Notes under the pieces: generated by a model
What the model was told of the DNA's origin: nothing
The model's database searches: none
Seen by the model: only the letters and a program-made list of their open reading frames with translations
Part shown: positions 48,553 to 56,763 of the stretch, piece by piece
Layout: each line of letters starts with the position of its first letter
Numbering within the stretch: position 1 is the stretch's first letter
Position numbers and translations under genes: made by a program
Source of the DNA: Bradyrhizobium sp. WBAH42
GTDB lineage: Bacteria; Pseudomonadota; Alphaproteobacteria; Rhizobiales; Xanthobacteraceae
Length of the DNA stretch: 64,000 bases
Direction of reading: 5' to 3'
Assembly (NCBI RefSeq): GCF_024585265.1
Contig: NZ_CP036533.1
Location: 7,201,001 to 7,265,000 of the forward strand

Positions 48553-49461
48553 CTAGAACCCGAATTTCGCCCAAATCGCCCGCGTTTCGACCGCCGAGAT
48601 CAGCTCGTCCGGCAGGCCGGCCATTGATTCCAGGGCCGAAAGCTGCCCCGCGCCGGGCGATTTCCGGCCCAAAAAGCCGGAGAGCAGCCCGGTCGGCTGC
48701 GCGATCACGGGGGTGAGAACCTTCTCGCCATAGCGGGCACGAAGAGTTGAGCGGAGATCGCCGATGCTGTCGGCGAGCCCCAGCGCGATCGCGCTTTCGC
48801 CCGCCCAGTATTCGCCCGTGAACAGCGTGTCGTCGGCTCCCTTCAGCCGGGCGCCGCGGCTTTCCTTCACCAGCGAGATGAAGATCTGGTGGATCTCGCG
48901 CTGGATCGCCTTCAGTCGCATGACGTCATCGGGGTTTTCCGGAAGGAACGGGTCGAGCATCGCCTTGTGCTCGCCTGACGTGTAGAGGCGCCGCTCGATG
49001 CCGAGCCGCCTGATCGCCTCCTGGAAACCGAAACTGCCGCCGACCACGCCGATCGAGCCGAGGATCGAAGAGGGATCGCAGATGATCTCGTCGCCGGCGC
49101 AGGCGATCATGTAGCCGCCGGAGGCCGCGACGTCCTCGACGAACACGAGCACCGGCAGCTTCTTCTCCGCGGCAAGCTGCTTGATGCGCAAGAAGATCTG
49201 GCGCGACTGCACCGGCGAGCCGCCGGGCGAGTTGATCACCAGCGCCACCGCCTTGGCGTGCCGGTAGGAAAACGCGCGCTCGAGCACCCGCGCGACGCCG
49301 GCAAGCGTCAGGCCCGGACGCAGCGGCGTCACCGCACCGATTACACCCGACAGCCGCACCACCGGCACGACCGCCGTGCCGGGACGAAAGCGCGCCGGCA
49401 GATATTGCATGAGCTTGTCGGCCAGGCCGGAACTCTCACGATCGTTCAATTGTTCGTCCAT
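48553..49461 (-). CDS. signal peptide peptidase SppA-like S49 protease
   Basis: A 302-residue serine protease of family S49 that degrades leader peptides or membrane fragments. The Ser/Lys dyad is visible: Ser114 in VAASGGYM and Lys166 in SGEHKAML, with LVINSPGGSPVQSR and GSIGVVGGS between. It is the shorter SohB/SppA-36K form and lacks an evident N-terminal membrane helix, so it may act in the cytoplasm. Confidence 0.9.
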   Translation of the reverse strand: MDEQLNDRESSGLADKLMQYLPARFRPGTAVVPVVRLSGVIGAVTPLRPGLTLAGVARVLERAFSYRHAKAVALVINSPGGSPVQSRQIFLRIKQLAAEKKLPVLVFVEDVAASGGYMIACAGDEIICDPSSILGSIGVVGGSFGFQEAIRRLGIERRLYTSGEHKAMLDPFLPENPDDVMRLKAIQREIHQIFISLVKESRGARLKGADDTLFTGEYWAGESAIALGLADSIGDLRSTLRARYGEKVLTPVIAQPTGLLSGFLGRKSPGAGQLSALESMAGLPDELISAVETRAIWAKFGF

Positions 49462-49515
49462 GGCCTTACCTCTGATTAACCATTTCTTATCACGCGAGTG
49501 TCATTGAAAGTGCCT

Positions 49516-49541
49516 GGAACGTGTTTTGCAGAATCCCCGTT
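49516..49541 (+). promoter_or_regulatory. EcfG-consensus promoter of the 32-residue gene
   Basis: GGAAC at 49516-49520, a 17-base spacer, CGTT at 49538-49541: an exact match to the general-stress EcfG motif. Transcription would begin near 49548, 26 bases before the ATG at 49574. Confidence 0.65.
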
Positions 49542-49573
49542 GGGAAGCTGCAATAGGCAGCGGAGGAAACGCC

Positions 49574-49672
49574 ATGAAGATCTATCTGCTGTTGCTGCTG
49601 ATCGGTGCGCTTTTCACGGCGATTCGCTTTACGTCCCCGCAAGAGCAGCAGACGGAATCGCTGCCGCAGTAA
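49574..49672 (+). CDS. 32-residue membrane peptide, stress-regulon candidate
   Basis: Hand-translated from ATG 49574, which has an excellent GGAGG 12 to 8 bases upstream. The peptide is one hydrophobic helix (MKIYLLLLLIGALFTAI) followed by a polar tail (TSPQEQQTESLPQ). A perfect EcfG-type promoter lies just upstream, so this is probably a real small stress-induced inner-membrane protein. Nothing is known about it; it stands alone between sppA and the convergent methyltransferase. Confidence 0.65.
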   Translation: MKIYLLLLLIGALFTAIRFTSPQEQQTESLPQ

Positions 49673-49676
49673 GCCG

Positions 49677-50441
49677 TCACGGCTCCGCCAGCGGCAACGC
49701 CGCCCTCCCCTCCAGAATATCCCGCACCTCTTTTTTAGGCACGTTTGACTCTTCGTTAAGCATGAGCCCGGGCAGCAATCGCGTCGGTGCCCGGCCGCCT
49801 TTGACTGCGCGCACCAGCACGCGGATCGCGGGCTTTCCCGCTTCGCCATGAACCGGTAGAATCGCAAGGCTGCCGAAGCCGCGTGACAGCGCTGCCATGA
49901 CGTCGCCGAGTCCGTCCGCGCGCCAGATCAGAGTCAGCACGCCGCTCGATCGGAGAATACGCCGGGCCGCATGCACCCACGCATGCAGCGTCTCCTCTGT
50001 CGCCACATGCGCGATGTGGCGCGCCTGATCCGGTGAGCCGCGATGGCGTGCGGAATCGTTGAAGGGCGGGTTCATCAGCACGGCGTCGGCGCTGTCGGGC
50101 AGAAGTCCGTTCGCTGCAAACGCCCGCGCATCGGCGGTGACGTCGAGCACGATGACCTCGGCGGCGATCGCGTTCGCCGCGGCGTTGGCCCGCGCGAGCT
50201 CCGCCAGTTCCGGATCGATCTCGACCAGGCTGAGCCTGATCCCCGCGACGCGCCGCGCAAGCGCAAGGCCCGCCGTGCCAATGCCAGCGCCAAAGTCGAC
50301 CACGCGGTCCCCCGCCTTAGCGTCAATCGCCGCTGCGAGCAGGACGGCGTCGTGCCCGGCGCGATGGCCCGACCGCTTCTGCATCAAGCGCAACTGCCCG
50401 CCGAGAAAGGCGTCCTCGGTAATATCCGCGGCCTCAATCAT
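49677..50441 (-). CDS. tRNA1(Val) A37 N6-methyltransferase-like protein
   Basis: A 254-residue class I methyltransferase. AdoMet loop DFGAGIGTAGLALARR, acidic strand IRLSLVEIDPELAE and the N6-adenine-type acceptor motif NPPFNDSARH are present; the N-terminal DITEDAFLGGQLRLMQKRSGHRAG matches the TrmN6/YfiC family. Its first codons overlap the DUF2007 gene end by eight bases, so they are coupled. Substrate assignment rests on family resemblance. Confidence 0.82.
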   Translation of the reverse strand: MIEAADITEDAFLGGQLRLMQKRSGHRAGHDAVLLAAAIDAKAGDRVVDFGAGIGTAGLALARRVAGIRLSLVEIDPELAELARANAAANAIAAEVIVLDVTADARAFAANGLLPDSADAVLMNPPFNDSARHRGSPDQARHIAHVATEETLHAWVHAARRILRSSGVLTLIWRADGLGDVMAALSRGFGSLAILPVHGEAGKPAIRVLVRAVKGGRAPTRLLPGLMLNEESNVPKKEVRDILEGRAALPLAEP

Positions 50442-50661
50442 CGCCGCGCAATTCGTGGCTGAGGCCGGCCTCGGTGAGGAGCGCCCTGGCCTCCTCGGCG
50501 TCGTCCTCATGAACCAGGATCCGCCGCGGCAATATGCCGAGGGAGCCTTCGATGATGCTCATGTTCTGGTCGAGCACCAGATGGTGGATGTTGGCACCGT
50601 CGAGCAGCGCGCCGATCGCCGACACCAGCACCATATCGTTGGTCCGAACCAGTTCACGCAA
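50434..50661 (-). CDS. DUF2007 protein, TTG start
   Basis: A 75-residue protein of the DUF2007 'signal-transducing' family: starts RELVRTND, then LDGANIHHLVLDQNMS and EGSLGILPRRILV. I chose the TTG at 50661 because GGAG lies nine bases upstream and family members begin just before RELVRTND; no better ATG exists. It overlaps the following methyltransferase. A GGAAC-N15-CGTT element on this strand (50713 to 50690) is one base too short for a classic EcfG promoter. Function unknown. Confidence 0.8.
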   Translation of the reverse strand: MRELVRTNDMVLVSAIGALLDGANIHHLVLDQNMSIIEGSLGILPRRILVHEDDAEEARALLTEAGLSHELRGDD

Positions 50662-50794
50662 AACGCAGATCTCCTGCCTGAAAGTGGCTAACGCGGCAAA
50701 TGTCAATGGTTCCGCGGGCCTTGCCGCATTCGCCGCCAGTTTCTATTGTATTTCCATCAGAATAGCCCTTCCGGGGCAAATATTGGAGACCGGC

Positions 50795-51802
50795 GTGGCC
50801 GTCATCGTACCTTTCGAAACTCCCGGCGCGTCGATCGAAGAGCTGGTTGCCCTTGTCGCCCCCGATATGGAGCGCGTCAATGCCACGATCCTGTCGCGGA
50901 CTGGCTCCGACGTAACCATGATCCCGGAAGTGGCCAACCACCTGATCTCCTCCGGGGGAAAACGCCTGCGGCCGATGCTGACGCTCGCCATGGCCAACCT
51001 CGCCGGCTACAACGGCGATGGCCATATCAAGTTAGCTGCCTCCGTCGAGTTCATGCATACCGCGACGCTCCTGCACGACGACGTCGTCGACGAGAGCGAG
51101 ATGCGCCGCGGCAAGCTGTCGGCGCGCATGCTTTGGGGCAATGAGGCGAGCGTGCTGGTCGGCGACTTCCTGCTGGGCCAGGCCTTCCGCATGATGGTCG
51201 AGGTCGGCTCGCTACGCGCGCTCGACATCCTCTCCGCGGCCGCCGCCACCATCGCCGAGGGCGAGGTTATGCAGCTCGCGGCTGCCAAGAACACCGCGAC
51301 CACCGAGGACGAATATCTCGCCGTGATCCGCGGCAAGACGGCCGAATTGTTCGCCGCCGCCTGCGAGGTCGGCCCGGTGATCGCCAACCGCCCGAAGGCG
51401 GAGCAGACCGCGTGCCGCTCGGTCGGCATGAATCTCGGCATCGCCTTCCAGCTCGTCGACGACGTGCTCGACTACGGCGGCAAGAGCGCCAAGCTCGGCA
51501 AGAACACCGGCGACGATTTCCGCGAAGGCAAGATCACGCTGCCCGTCGTGCTCGCCTTCCGCCGCGGCAACGACACCGAGCGCGCCTTCTGGATCCGTGC
51601 GCTGGAGCGCGGCGAGATCGGCGATTCCGATCTCGATCACGCCCTCGGCCTGATGAACAAGCACCGCGCGCTCGAGGATACGCTGAGCCGCGCCCAGCAC
51701 TACGGCGCGATGGCCGTGGATGCGCTGGCGCTGTTCCCGCCCTCGCCGATGAAGAGCGCGCTGGAGCAGGTCGTGGCGTTTTGCTTGGCACGGTCGCATT
51801 AG
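50795..51802 (+). CDS. ispB: polyprenyl (octaprenyl-type) diphosphate synthase
   Basis: A 335-residue trans-prenyltransferase making the long isoprenoid side chain of ubiquinone. The two Asp-rich motifs are in HDDVVDES (first) and LVDDVLDYG (second); SSGGKRLRPML and EGEVMQL are typical. GTG start chosen because GGAG precedes it by six bases. Divergent from DUF2007. Confidence 0.9.
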   Translation: MAVIVPFETPGASIEELVALVAPDMERVNATILSRTGSDVTMIPEVANHLISSGGKRLRPMLTLAMANLAGYNGDGHIKLAASVEFMHTATLLHDDVVDESEMRRGKLSARMLWGNEASVLVGDFLLGQAFRMMVEVGSLRALDILSAAAATIAEGEVMQLAAAKNTATTEDEYLAVIRGKTAELFAAACEVGPVIANRPKAEQTACRSVGMNLGIAFQLVDDVLDYGGKSAKLGKNTGDDFREGKITLPVVLAFRRGNDTERAFWIRALERGEIGDSDLDHALGLMNKHRALEDTLSRAQHYGAMAVDALALFPPSPMKSALEQVVAFCLARSH

Positions 51803-51882
51803 GCCTGATGCCTTTCGTGGCCTCAGCTACGCTCCGGCACCTCAGGGTGACGGTGACGGATAAGTGCGCGCTGCTTCCACAG

Positions 51883-51992
51883 CGTCATTGCGAGCGCAGC
51901 GAATTGTCCGCCGAAGCCTTGGCGAAGGCGGAAGCAATCCAGAATCCCGCCCCGGAGACGACCTGGATTGCTTCGCTTCGCTCGCAATGACG
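51883..51992. repeat. intergenic palindromic repeat, type B copy 1
   Basis: CGTCATTGCGAGCGCAGCGAA...TTCGCTTCGCTCGCAATGACG outer arms with inner GCAATCCAG/CTGGATTGC. About 110 bases. Copies at 55707-55786 and 61472-61557. Confidence 0.9.
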
Positions 51993-52020
51993 AGGTCTGG
52001 CGCCACCGGCATCGCTCGCT

Positions 52021-52147
52021 CTCATGTCCCGGACGCGCTGCAGCGTGAAACGCTGCTGCGCAGAGCCGGGACCCATGCGACGTCCAGCGATGAGCAGTAC
52101 TCTGCAGCGCACCGCCAAGAGGCGCTGCGCTGCGTCCGGGGTACGAG
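52021..52147. repeat. intergenic palindromic repeat, type A copy 3
   Basis: CTCATGTCCCGGACGCGCTGCAGCG at one end and GCGCTGCGCTGCGTCCGGGG at the other, with the AGAGCC/TCTGCAGCGC inner arms shared by copies at 14837 and 31220. The preceding ~80 bases (51807-51882) carry no gene. Confidence 0.85.
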
Positions 52148-52206
52148 AGCGCGCTTTATCTCACCAGCAGAACCCTCATTCGCTCCACATGCGTCGCCCA
52201 CCAGTT

Positions 52207-52223
52207 ACTTGCATTTTGCAAGT
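52207..52223. promoter_or_regulatory. palindromic operator candidate before hxlR-like gene
   Basis: ACTTGCA-TTT-TGCAAGT, a perfect 7-bp inverted repeat with three-base spacer, 21 bases before the regulator's ATG. Placement suggests autoregulation by the HxlR protein. Confidence 0.5.
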
Positions 52224-52244
52224 GACTGCCCTACCTTCCCCGCC

Positions 52245-52760
52245 ATGCAGCCCAAATCCCCTTCCAAGCTGGAATGCCCGGTCGGCCGCGCGGTGGAGAC
52301 GGTCGGCGAATGGTGGAGCATCCTGATTCTGCGCGATGCGTTTCAGGGTGCGACGAAGTTCGACGAGTTCTCGCAAAGCCTCGGCATTGCGCCGAACATC
52401 CTGTCGCGGCGGCTTGCGCATCTGACCGAAAGCGGCATGTTCGTGCGTCGCCGCTATCAGGAGCGCCCGCCGCGCTACGAATATGTGCTGACCGACAAGG
52501 CGCGGGATTTCTTCCCCGTGATCGCTACGCTGCTGGCCTGGGGCAACAAGCATCTCGCGCCGAAGGGCGCATCCATTCTGCTGGCGAACCGGGGCGACGT
52601 CCGCCCGTTCGAGCCGGTCGTGGTCGATGCCGTCGACAAGCGCCCGATCACGCTCGCCAATGCGGTCGTCGTCGCGGGTCCCCGCGCCAGTCGCGGCATG
52701 CGCGCGCGGCTCGCTTCGCTCAAAGCCATGAACCCGGCCGTCGCGCCGGCCGGAGACTGA
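52245..52760 (+). CDS. HxlR-family transcriptional regulator
   Basis: A 171-residue regulator with the HxlR-type winged helix in its first ~100 residues (ECPVGRAVETVGEWWSILILRDAF, then LGIAPNILSRRLAHLTESGMFVRR). The extra C-terminal ~60 residues are unusual for the ~110-residue family norm. It lies one base before a KAS-II-like gene and directly behind a palindrome at 52207, so it probably regulates itself and the following gene(s). Confidence 0.88.
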   Translation: MQPKSPSKLECPVGRAVETVGEWWSILILRDAFQGATKFDEFSQSLGIAPNILSRRLAHLTESGMFVRRRYQERPPRYEYVLTDKARDFFPVIATLLAWGNKHLAPKGASILLANRGDVRPFEPVVVDAVDKRPITLANAVVVAGPRASRGMRARLASLKAMNPAVAPAGD

Positions 52761-52761
52761 C

Positions 52762-54024
52762 ATGCGTCGTATCGTCGTGACGGGAATCGGCGCGGTGTCG
52801 CCGCTCGGCTGCGGTGTCGAACTGGCCTGGCGCCGGCTGCTCGCCGGCCAAAGCGGATTGCGCCCGTTGCCGGAATGGGCAAAGGCGCTGCCGGCGCGCA
52901 TCGCAGGTCTCGTGCCCGACAAGGCCGATGATGCCGAAGGCGGTTTTGATCCGGCGCACGCCGCCGCGCCCAAGGATCAGCGCAAGATGGACCGCTTCAT
53001 CCTGTTTGCGCTGCTCGCCACGGCGGAAGCCGTCGCGCAGTCCAAATGGACGCCGCAGGATGCAGGCGCGCTGGAACGCACCGCGACGATCATCGCATCC
53101 GGCGTCGGCGGCTTTCCGGCCATGGCGGAGGCGGTGCGCATCACCGAGCAGCGCGGCGCGCGCCGGCTGTCGCCGTTCACGATCCCTTCGTTCCTCGCCA
53201 ATCTCGCCGCCGGCCACGTTTCGATCAAATACGGCTACAAGGGCGCGCTGGGCACGCCCGTCACGGCCTGCGCCGCCGGCGTGCAGGCGATCGGCGATGC
53301 CGCGCGCATGATCCGATCAGGCGAAGCAGACGTTGCGATCTGTGGCGGCGCGGAGGCCTGCATCGACATCGTCAGCCTCGGCGGCTTTGCGGCGGCGCGT
53401 GCACTATCGAGCGGCTTCAACGACGAGCCCGCGCGCGCCTCGCGTCCGTTCGATCGCAACCGCGACGGTTTCGTCATGGGCGAAGGCGCCGGCATCCTGG
53501 TGATCGAGGCGCTGGAGCATGCGCAAGCCCGCGGCGCCACCCCGATCGCCGAGATCGTCGGCTACGGCACGACCGCGGACGCCTATCACATGACGTCGGG
53601 GCCGCCGGATGGCGACGGTGCGCGCCGCGCCATGGAGATCGCGCTCCGGCAGGCCAAGCTTGCGCCTGCCGATGTGCAGCACCTCAACGCGCATGCGACC
53701 TCGACACCGGCCGGCGACGAGAGCGAGCTTGGCGCCATCGGCGCGCTGTTCGGCCGCAACCGCGGCATTGCCGTCAGCGCGACCAAATCGGCAACGGGTC
53801 ACCTGCTCGGCGCCGCCGGCGGGCTGGAAGCGATCTTCACCGTGCTCGCGCTGCGCGACCAGATCGCGCCGCCCACGCTCAATCTCGAAAACCCCGATGC
53901 GGGCGCTGACGGCATCGACATCGTCGCAGGTCACGCGCGGCCGATGCCGATGCGGCATGCCATCTCCAACGGCTTCGGCTTCGGCGGGGTGAATGCCAGC
54001 GTGATCTTCCGCCGGATGGGCTGA
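52762..54024 (+). CDS. beta-ketoacyl-ACP synthase II-like (FabF-like) enzyme
   Basis: A 420-residue condensing enzyme with the complete Cys-His-His site: Cys170 in VTACAAG, His311 in NAHATSTPAGD and His347 in KSATGHLLG, plus Lys342. It sits one base after the HxlR gene and is separate from any fab cluster or ACP gene. It may elongate or initiate a specialised acyl chain, or be a second copy of housekeeping FabF; sequence alone does not decide. Confidence 0.87.
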   Translation: MRRIVVTGIGAVSPLGCGVELAWRRLLAGQSGLRPLPEWAKALPARIAGLVPDKADDAEGGFDPAHAAAPKDQRKMDRFILFALLATAEAVAQSKWTPQDAGALERTATIIASGVGGFPAMAEAVRITEQRGARRLSPFTIPSFLANLAAGHVSIKYGYKGALGTPVTACAAGVQAIGDAARMIRSGEADVAICGGAEACIDIVSLGGFAAARALSSGFNDEPARASRPFDRNRDGFVMGEGAGILVIEALEHAQARGATPIAEIVGYGTTADAYHMTSGPPDGDGARRAMEIALRQAKLAPADVQHLNAHATSTPAGDESELGAIGALFGRNRGIAVSATKSATGHLLGAAGGLEAIFTVLALRDQIAPPTLNLENPDAGADGIDIVAGHARPMPMRHAISNGFGFGGVNASVIFRRMG

Positions 54025-54068
54025 ACGAGAGGTATTGCAATCGCCGCCCGCTCCGCTACGAAAACGGG

Positions 54069-54701
54069 ATGATCGAAACGAATTTTGGGCTGTTCCTGGC
54101 CGCAGCTCTCCTCATTGCCGCAATTCCAGGCCCCGGCATTTTTTACGTCGCGGCACGAACCTTGTCGGAGGGGCGTGCCAGCGGCTTTGCCTCGACCGCG
54201 GGCACGGCGCTGGGCGGATTGGTCCATGTGGTCGCGGGCAGCCTCGGCATCTCCGCCATCCTCCTGGCCAGCGCGGAGCTGTTTGCTGCCGTGAAATTCG
54301 TCGGCGCGCTCTATCTGGTCTGGCTCGGCATCAAGACGTTTCGCAGCGCCGGCAGCAACCTGTCGCTTGGGAGCGAGCCCATCGGTGACAAGCGCGCGTT
54401 CCGCGACGGCGTGCTGGTCGAGGCGCTCAATCCGAAGACTGCCGCGTTCTTCCTCGCCTTCATTCCGCAGTTTCTCGATCCCGCTGGATCGAACCCGACG
54501 CTGCAATTCATCCTGCTGGGTGCGATCTCGGTGGCGTTGAACACGCTCGCCGATGTCGTGGTAGTGCTGATGGCCTCGGCGACGCGCGCGCAGCTGATCG
54601 GACGGCCGCTTCTGATGCGGCGCCTCACGCAAGGCTCCGGCGTTTTCATCGCGAGCCTCGGCCTCTCGCTCGCCCTGGCGCGGCGGCCGGCAAATGGCTA
54701 G
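54069..54701 (+). CDS. LysE/RhtB-family exporter
   Basis: A 210-residue inner-membrane protein with six helices. The family motif PGPGIFYVAARTLSEG is near the start and EALNPKTAAFFLAFIPQFLDP lies in the middle. It probably exports an amino acid or related metabolite. Its end overlaps the next gene by eight bases. Confidence 0.9.
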   Translation: MIETNFGLFLAAALLIAAIPGPGIFYVAARTLSEGRASGFASTAGTALGGLVHVVAGSLGISAILLASAELFAAVKFVGALYLVWLGIKTFRSAGSNLSLGSEPIGDKRAFRDGVLVEALNPKTAAFFLAFIPQFLDPAGSNPTLQFILLGAISVALNTLADVVVVLMASATRAQLIGRPLLMRRLTQGSGVFIASLGLSLALARRPANG

Positions 54702-55572
54702 CGCCCCGCAAGACTGCTTCTATGAATCGCACGGCCTGCGGCTGCATTACGCCGACTGGGGCAACGAGGGCGCACCCGTCGCCATCCTGGTCCACGGCGG
54801 TCGCGATCATTGCCGCAGCTGGGATCACATCGCGCGCTCGCTGCAACCGCATTTTCGTGTCGTCGCGCCCGATCTGCGTGGTCATGGCGATTCCGACTGG
54901 ACGAAAGGCGGCAGCTACGCGCTGACAGAATATGTCTACGATCTCGCGCAGCTGGTTCGCAGCATCGCAGCGCCTCAGGTCACTCTGATCGGCCATTCGA
55001 TGGGCGGCATGGTGAGCCTGATCTTTTCGGGCGCATTCCCCGAACGGGTCACCAAGCTCGTCGTCCTCGACGGCGTGACCATGTTGCCGGATGCAGCAAA
55101 GCCGCCGGTCCATGAGCGCATCGGCAAATGGGTCGGCCAGCTCGACAGACTGCACGACCGCACACCGCGCCGCTATGCGACGCTCGAAGACGCCGCCGCG
55201 CAGATGATGCTGCATAACAGGCGCCTCGCCCGCGACCTCGCGCTGGATCTCGCCATGCATGGCGCGCGGCAGAACGAGGACGGCAGCTATAGCTGGAAGT
55301 TCGATCCCTACCAGCGCGCCGCTGCGCCGCACCGGCTCTGGCCCGACGATCACATCGAGCTATGGTCGCGCATTACGTGCCCGACATTGCTGCTCAATGC
55401 CGGCGAAAGCTTTCTGGCGGGCGCCAGAGCGGCGGGCCTGGAGCGCTATTTCCAGAACGCGCGCGTTAAGACCATCGCCGGGGCGGGACACTGGCTGCAG
55501 CACGACAAGCCGCAAGAGGTGTTGGGCGAGATTCGGCGGTTTCTGGGATTGGCTGAGGAAAGCGGCGACTAG
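54694..55572 (+). CDS. alpha/beta-hydrolase
   Basis: A 292-residue cytoplasmic hydrolase with oxyanion region VHGGRDHCRSW, nucleophile elbow GHSMGGMVS, Asp region LLNAGESF and catalytic His in GAGHWLQHD. It overlaps the LysE gene by eight bases and is translated with it. Substrate unknown (esterase, epoxide or similar). Confidence 0.88.
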   Translation: MASAPQDCFYESHGLRLHYADWGNEGAPVAILVHGGRDHCRSWDHIARSLQPHFRVVAPDLRGHGDSDWTKGGSYALTEYVYDLAQLVRSIAAPQVTLIGHSMGGMVSLIFSGAFPERVTKLVVLDGVTMLPDAAKPPVHERIGKWVGQLDRLHDRTPRRYATLEDAAAQMMLHNRRLARDLALDLAMHGARQNEDGSYSWKFDPYQRAAAPHRLWPDDHIELWSRITCPTLLLNAGESFLAGARAAGLERYFQNARVKTIAGAGHWLQHDKPQEVLGEIRRFLGLAEESGD

Positions 55573-55578
55573 CTCGCT

Positions 55579-55677
55579 GCCGTAGGGTAGGCAAAGGCGC
55601 AACGGCGCCGTGCCCACCACGCATCCAGATTGCGCGAATGGATTGGTGGGCACGCTGCGCTTTGCCCACCCTACGGC
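55579..55677. repeat. intergenic palindromic repeat, type D copy 2
   Basis: GCCGTAGGGTAGGCAAAGGCG and CGCTTTGCCCACCCTACGGC with inner GTGCCCACCA/TGGTGGGCAC arms. About 99 bases. Confidence 0.85.
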
Positions 55678-55706
55678 AGTGTGCACGCATCACGCAGCTA
55701 CATCCA

Positions 55707-55786
55707 CGTCATTGCGAGCGTAGCGAAGCAATCCAGGCTGCCACCGCGGAGGGATTCTGGATTGCTTCGCTGCGCTCGCAATGACG
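55707..55786. repeat. intergenic palindromic repeat, type B copy 2
   Basis: CGTCATTGCGAGCGTAGCGAAGCAATCC and GGATTGCTTCGCTGCGCTCGCAATGACG pair along nearly their full length. Eighty bases, 29 bases from the type D copy and eight bases from the ispE stop. Confidence 0.9.
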
Positions 55787-55793
55787 GATAGAG

Positions 55794-56678
55794 CTAGCTC
55801 AACGTGCCCGCATGCACCCACCAGCCGGGGTGATCGCGGCGGATCTTTTCAGCGGCGGCATGCGCCTCGGCAGGCGCGCCGTAGATCGCAAAGCACGTCG
55901 CCCCGGAGCCGGACATGCGGGCGAGCTTGACGCTGGCGGAGGAGCGCAAGGCTTCCAGCACCTCGCCGATCACAGGCTCGATGCGCAGCGCAGGCGCCTC
56001 GAGGTCGTTGCCGACGGTGTCGAGAACCTCGACCCAATCGGAAATCGAGCCGCCCTCCTCCGGCCAGGCCGGCGCGCGGATGACGTCGGTGACGCCAACG
56101 CGGAGTTCGCCGTTGCGCAGGCCCAGCGCCTGGAACACGTCCTTGGTGGCAACCGGCACGCGCGGATTGACCATGACGCAGGGCATGCTCGGCAGCGCGA
56201 GCGGCAGCAGCTGCTCGCCGACGCCGGTCATGTCGCAGGCGCGCGAGAGCAGGCACACCGGCACGTCGGCGCCGGTCGCGAGCGCGACCTTCTGAATGCG
56301 GGGATCGTCGAGCGACAGATCGTTGAGACGCGCCAGGAGCCGCAGCGCGGCCGCGGCATCCGCCGAGCCGCCGCCGATGCCGGCCGCAACGGGGAGCACC
56401 TTGTCGAGCGCGAAGGCGCCCAGCTTCAGCCCAGGGACGGCTTCGGCCAGCAGCTTGGCCGCCTTGAGCACCAAATTGTCGGCGGTATCGCCGCAGGCGG
56501 CAGCCAGCGGCCCCGTCGTGGTCAGCTTCAGCTCGTCGCCCGGCTCCAGCATCAGCCGGTCGGCGCAGTCGGCGAACGCGACCACGCTTTCGAGATCATG
56601 ATAGCCATCGGCACGACGGCCGACGACGCGAAGGCTCAAATTGACCTTCGCCCGCCCCTCTTCAATCAACGCCGACAT
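55794..56678 (-). CDS. ispE: 4-diphosphocytidyl-2-C-methyl-D-erythritol kinase
   Basis: A 294-residue GHMP kinase of the MEP isoprenoid pathway. Hallmarks: RAKVNLSLRVVGRRADGYHDLESV at the start and the ATP loop PVAAGIGGGSADAAAALR. Its ATG at 56678 is 85 bases from the TPR gene upstream, with a palindromic repeat in the gap. Confidence 0.94.
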   Translation of the reverse strand: MSALIEEGRAKVNLSLRVVGRRADGYHDLESVVAFADCADRLMLEPGDELKLTTTGPLAAACGDTADNLVLKAAKLLAEAVPGLKLGAFALDKVLPVAAGIGGGSADAAAALRLLARLNDLSLDDPRIQKVALATGADVPVCLLSRACDMTGVGEQLLPLALPSMPCVMVNPRVPVATKDVFQALGLRNGELRVGVTDVIRAPAWPEEGGSISDWVEVLDTVGNDLEAPALRIEPVIGEVLEALRSSASVKLARMSGSGATCFAIYGAPAEAHAAAEKIRRDHPGWWVHAGTLS

Positions 56679-56709
56679 TGGCGATCAGCCCCCAAAGACT
56701 CACTTGTCT

Positions 56710-56758
56710 GCGCATGATCTTATCGGAAAACCGCTACACACTTTTCCGGATCATGCGC
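56710..56758. repeat. intergenic palindromic repeat, type F
   Basis: GCGCATGATC (56710-56719) / GATCATGCGC (56749-56758) with inner GGAAAA/TTTTCC. A 49-base hairpin of a kind common in Bradyrhizobium/Rhodopseudomonas genomes. Confidence 0.75.
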
Positions 56759-56763
56759 GTAGC

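Noticed and set aside
50690..50713. EcfG promoter for the DUF2007 gene
   Set aside because: CGTT follows GGAAC after 15 bases, one short of the accepted spacing; noted in the gene entry only.
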